DNA of 48,225 bases, taken from an uncultured Rhodospirillaceae bacterium. GTDB taxonomy: Bacteria; Pseudomonadota; Alphaproteobacteria; Azospirillales; Azospirillaceae. Shown one piece after another: positions 12,001 through 18,000 of the stretch. The position numbers and the translations under genes were made by a program. The DNA is taken from positions 1 to 48,225 of the forward strand of contig CALBDS010000041.1 in the NCBI GenBank assembly GCA_937927415.1. Direction: 5' to 3'. The notes beneath the pieces were generated by a model. That model did no database searches. It saw only the letters and a list, made by a program, of their open reading frames with translations, and was not told the origin of the DNA. Each line of letters opens with the position of its first letter. Position 1 is the stretch's first letter.

Positions 12001-15000
12001 CCCCCGGCCCCGCCCTCGGCGTTGCTCAGCGGGTCGCCGACGCCGTTCGTCAGATCGCGCTGGACCACCGCGGCGCGGGAGTCCAGCGTCATGGCGTCGT
12101 GGGTGGCGTGCAGGCGCACGTTGTCGCCGATGACCACGCCGACGTCGGTGCCAAAGCTGTTTTCGACCAGCGAGCCGCTCATGCCGGCGATGGACGCCTG
12201 CACCGAATTGGCGTGGCCCCAATAGGTGGTGGTGTGGGCGGCGGTCACGGTGACGCCGCTGCCCTTGACGATGGTCTGCGTGCCGGACCCGGTGACCGTG
12301 GTGCGGGCGTGGCTGTTGTCCTTGATGGTCGCGGCGGCGGCCGCCCCGGCGGCGAGGCCGCCGGCACCGGCCACGGCATCGGCGGTGGCGGTGCTCTGGC
12401 CGGTGGCCGACAGCACGATGGCCGTGTTCGCCGCGCCGTTCCCCCCTTCGTAGGTGCCGGTGCCCAGCGTCACCTCCGTCACCAGGGCGGATTCGGCCAT
12501 TGACACGTTGGCGCCCAGCGACAGCAGGCCGGCGACGGTGACGCTCAGCCCCATGGCGGTGTGGACGGAATCGTTCACCGCCGTGACCGACAGGCCGCCA
12601 TGGGTGATGACGGAGCCGGTGCCGGTCTGCGCCCGCACGGCGCTGCGGCTGGTGACGGTGGCGACCGAGGCGTTGACCCCCACCAGCAGCCCGCCGACGC
12701 CGGCGTAAGCCTCGGCCCGCGCGGTCTCGTGCCCCGCCAGCGGCTGGGCGGACGCGGCGATGGTCACCGACGCCGGGGTGGTGATGGTGGTGCGGTCGCC
12801 GGTGGCGGCGGTCACCGTCGTTTCCGCGGTGGCGGTGGCCAGCGATGCGCCGAGGGCCACGTTGGAAACGCTGGCACCGACGGCGGTGCTCTTCACCTCC
12901 GGCGCGGCGTGGGCGCGCACGGCGACCGCCCCGCGGGTGGTGACGGTGGTGTCGTCGGCGATGGCGGCCCGGACGGTGGTGGCATCGCTTGCCGTCGCCC
13001 CCATGATGGCGTCGGTGAAGGTGATGCCCGCCGCCCCCGCCACCGCATAGGTGCGCACCAGGCCGGAGCTGCCGGCATCGATGGTCAGCGTGTCGAAGCC
13101 GGTGAGCGACCGCGCCCCGCCGCCGCCGACCCGGGCCTGAACGCTCCCGGTCTTGCCCGCCCGCGCGATGGAGGCGCCGACGGCCGCCCCGCCGGTGTTG
13201 AAGCCGTAGGCCTCGGCATTGACCGCAGCGGCGTCGGCGGCGATCACCGACACAGCACCGCCGTTCGGGCTGGCGGCGGATTCCAGGTGGGCGGCGACCA
13301 CGTTGTCCACCGCCGCATCGGCGTAGGCGGCCCCCAGAGCCACCGACCCGGCGGTGCCGGCCAGGGCGATGACATCCGCGGCCCGGCCCGTGCCGCCGTT
13401 GGCCGTGTCGGCCCAGACGGTGACGCCGTACGCCTGGATGCTGCTGCCCAGCGCCTGGGCGGTCACACCGTTGTAGACCCGCGTCACGCCGACCGAGCCG
13501 CCGATCCCCTCGCCTATCAGGCTGCCGGCCAAGCCGCCGATGATGTTGCGGGTGCGGGTGGTGTCGTTGGCGCGGACCGTCAGGTTGTTGCCGGCCAGCG
13601 TGCTGTTGTCGAACCGGGCGGTGGTGGTGTTGGCCTTGGATCGGGTGACCGCGCCCGCCACGTCGCGGTGGCCGTAGGCGTCGATGCTCCCCTTTTCCGA
13701 GTCCGACAGGCTTTGGTTGTTGCGGGTGAGGTCGGTGGTGCCGGCCAGCTGGCCCGCCCGCGTCAGCGTGCCGTCGCCGTCCTTGTCCAGCACCTTATAG
13801 GCGTCACCGGCACTGCCCTCCCCGAACAGGAAGAGCGACCCGGCCCCGCCGATGCCCGTGGCGTAGCCCAGCCCGCCGCCCAGGGTAACGGCGTCGGCGC
13901 TGCGGTTGGACAGGGCGGTGACGGAAACATTGCCGATGTTGGCGGTCAGGGTGGCGCGGTCGATCTCCGCCGCCACGTCGGACTTGATGACCAGAATGTT
14001 GGCGGCGGCACCGATACCGGACCCGTTGACGCCGATGCCCAGCGCGCCCGACAGGGCCAGCACCGACAGATCCTCCATCGCCTTCACGGTGACGGCGGTG
14101 TTCGCCGCCTTGCCGGTCATGGTGGCGTTGTAGAGACCGGCACGCGTCTCGTTCCCGGCATAAAGCACGTTGGCCATGGCCGCGAGGCCCACAAGCGACC
14201 CACCCGACGCGGACAGGGTCTGGGTGAAGAAGGCATTGCCGCCGTAGGCGTCGATCTCCAGCCGCCCGACGGTCAGCCCCATCGCCGGCCCCGACAGGTT
14301 GCCGGCGGTGGCGCGGGTGCGGTTGGTGCTGATGGTGACCGACAGCGCCCCTCCGGCGCTGGCCCCCGACACCACCATGGTGTTGCCCACCGCGCTCAAC
14401 GCGTTGCGGCTGGCCGCCGTGATGGACAGGCTGTCGGCGGTGATGGCGCTGCCGGTGGTGGTGGCCTCCGTCTCCGCGTCGAAGACGGTGACGATGGCGC
14501 CGGCGGCGATGCCGGCCAGGGCCACGCCGATGCCGGTGTTGACGCTGGCCGCGGTCTGGGAGGCGTTGGCGCGGATGCCCACCGCCCCGCTCACCCACAC
14601 GTCGCTGCCGGTGACGGTGGCGCGGGTGGTGCGGCTGAAGGCCGAGGACTCCACGGCACCGGCCGCGGCGAAGCCGCTGCCGCCGGCAATGCCCGACACC
14701 ATCCCGGCGGCCAGCGCGTGGCTGCCCGCCGTCACGTCCAGCCCGGCGCCGCGCACGGTGGCGCCGTCCACCTGGGCCGCGGTCTGGCCGGTCAGCACAT
14801 TCACGCCCACCGACGCCGCCAGCGCCGCCGACCCGATGAAGTTGAAGGCCAGCCCGACGCTGCCGGCGGACACCCCCACCTGCTGCAGCGACAGGGCGTT
14901 GACGGCAACACCGCTCACCGACTTCACCGAACCGGCCATGATGGTGGTGGCGTAGCGCGCCGCGACGTCCCCGGCCCCCCAGACATCGGTGACGGGTGTC

Positions 15001-18000
15001 ACGCCGCTCAAACCGCCGTCATAGACGGTCAGCGTGTCGGCGGGGTTCAGCCCCTTGCCGGTGACGGTGGCCCCCTCGGCGATCCGGGCCGTGGTGGTGC
15101 CGGTGACCACGTTGACCGCCGTGCCGATGCCCATGCCGAAATATTGCAGCGCCACGCCGACAGCCCCGGCGGCCCCGTCGATGCGGTCGATGGTGGAGGC
15201 GGTGACGCCGACGTTGTTCTCGGCGGTCACCACCGCATGGTCGCGGATGCTGGCGTCCACCGCGGTGTTGAGGACCGAGGTGGCAATGGACCCCGCCACC
15301 GCCACCATGTTGGTGCCCGCCACCCCCAGCGCCAGGGTGGAGATGCGGGTGCGCGTCTGCGCGTCCACCAGCAGGTTGCGCACGGAAAGAGCGGTGCCGG
15401 CGCCGCGCACCGACGCCGTCAGGATGTTGCCGATCCGGTTGACGGCGATGCCGGCGCCCACCGACACCGTGTTCATGCTGAACGCCGCCGCCCCCGCCCC
15501 CGCGTCGATCGACGCGGAGTCGGTGACCCGCACCACGGCGGAGGCCGCGGGCGTGGCGGCGGTGGTGTCGATGACCTCCGCCGTCAGCGTGTTGGAGATG
15601 TTGTTGCCGGTGCCCGACCCCGACACCGCGGTTTCCTTGGAAAAGGCCCCCTGGACGGCGGCGGCCCGGATCGCACCCTTCGATTCCGTCAGCACCGACA
15701 GGCCCGACGCCCCCGGCGTGACGGCGGCCCGCGCCAGCGTGGCCCGCGTCGTGCTGCCCAGATGGTTGACCGCGAAGGCGCCGCCCAGCGACGCCGAGCC
15801 GCCGTAGCTGGTGTTGCCGGAGGCCGCGATGATCTGCGCCGCGTCGGTGGCGCGGACCGCCACCTGCGACCCCGCCACCACCGTGCTGCCGGCCCCCGCC
15901 GCGGGATCGCCAAGCTGGGCGATGGTGTGGTTTTCGACCACGTTCACCGTGACGGTGCCCAGCCCGGCGAAGGACCCCTGGGCGATGGCCGCCCCTATGC
16001 CCACCGTGACGATCAGCGTGCTGTCGCGGGCGTCCACCGACACCGCCCCGCCGCTGGACGCGATGTCGGCGGCCAGGATGCGGGCCAGATGGGTGTTGTG
16101 GACCGACGCCCCGGCATAGGCGAGGCCGACGTTGCTCTGCCCCTGCTGCACCACCCCGGCCACGCCGACGATGGTGGACCCCAGCCCCTCCTGGTCCACC
16201 GCCTTGCCGGCGAAATCCACGTTCTCGGCGCTGGTGGCCAGCTTGCCGTCGTTGGCCAGCGCGTGATCCAGGGCGGCGTTGGCCGTGCCGTCGGCCAGAA
16301 CCGCGATGTCGCCCGTGGCGCGCACGGTGCTGTTGCGGATCTCGGCCAGGCTGGTGGTGCCGGAATCGATGTGGACGAAAGCCCCGGCGGCGGCGTACTC
16401 GGTGAGCGCGCTGCCCATGGCCGCCCCGGCCCCCAGACGCCGCACGTCCAGCGCCGACACCGCAACGCTGCTGAAATCGCGCACATCGCTGTTGCGGATG
16501 CTGGCCTCGGCGGCGTTCAGGTTGGCGCCGCCGGCCCCGGTGCCGTTCGCCACCATGGCGAAGGAAAAGGCCAGCCCCGCCCCGGCCTTGCCCCCGACGA
16601 ACAGCGATCCGCCGCCCACCCCGATGTCGGTGCGCTGATAGGCGGTGACGTTCACGTAATCGGCGGGCGCGCCATCGATGGTGGTGCCGTTGCCCGGCGC
16701 ACCCGTCAGGGTGGAGCCGTCGATGACCGCGCTGGCGCTGTCGCGCACCAGCGCCAGCGACACCGACCCGGCGCCGCTGACGTTGTTTTCCCCCGACGAC
16801 TGGTTGACCGCCAGCCCCAGGCCGATGGCGACGGTCATGCCGCCGTTCAGCGCCTGCACCGCCACCGCGTCGGCCTGGGTGATGTGGGAATTGGTGATGG
16901 CGGCGTCGGTGTGGTTGTCGCTGATGCTGAGCGCCATGGCCCCGGCGACGGCGGCGTTCATCTGGCTGGAGGTGCTTTTCGACCAGGTGAGCGCCCCGGC
17001 CCCCGACAGGCTGAGCAGGAAGGCGTTGTTCAGCGCCTGGACATTGACCTTCAGCCCCGACCCGCTCCCCTGGATCAGCGCACCGTCCACCAGTGCGCGC
17101 GTGTTCAGCGCCGAAAGCTGCACCGTGCCGGACCCGGAAAGCGCCAGCCCGAAACGGGCGTCCTCCTGCTTCTGCTGCTCCGCCCCGGTGTCGGTGGACA
17201 GGAAATCCTTCACCTCGGTCACCGCCGCGGTGACCTTGGGGAAGCTTTCGGTCAGCTTGTTCTTGGCGCTGGTGGCAATCCCCTTGATCTTGTCGCCGAT
17301 GCCGCCCTTCTTCTCCACGTCGGCGTTGTCGGCCTCGCTCTGCTGCTGGCTGGAGTTCTTGGTGACCGTGCCCGCCACCGCCAGCGCGCCCGCAACCCCG
17401 TCGCTGAACGCCCGGACATGCAGCCAGTCCGCCCCGATGCGCCCGGCGGCGGTGACCGTGCGGTTCGTGGGGTCGAACGCGCTGTTGTCCCCGACCAGCG
17501 CCAGGGTGTCGGTGGCCAGCATGTTGATCGCCACCGCGGCCCCCACGCTGGCTTCCTTGTTCATGGAGAAGGCCCCGGCGGCGTTCCAGACGTTCATCGA
17601 CTGGTCCGCCGTCACCCACACCCGCACCGCGTCGATGTCGGCCTGGTTGCTGATGGTGGCGCGGGTGGCATCCCCCACGGTCACCATGCCCAGGATGACG
17701 TTGACGCCGATGCCGCTGCCCCGCCCCGCCGTCGGGCTGAGGGCCAGAAGGAAATTCTCGGTGTCGGCTGTCACCGACACCCCGCCCTGCGTATCGATCA
17801 CCACCCCGGCGCCGATGCCGGCGTTGGTGATCGAGGTGTGGGTGACGAGGTTGGCCGCCCCGCCGACCGCCACCCCGTTCTCGTTGCCGCCGGTACCCTG
17901 GAGCGACAGGTCGATGTTGCCGCCGACGTCGATGGAGGTGACGGCGGTGTGCGCCCGCACCACGACCGTCTCGTCCCATGCCTTGGTGGCGGTGGTCGAA

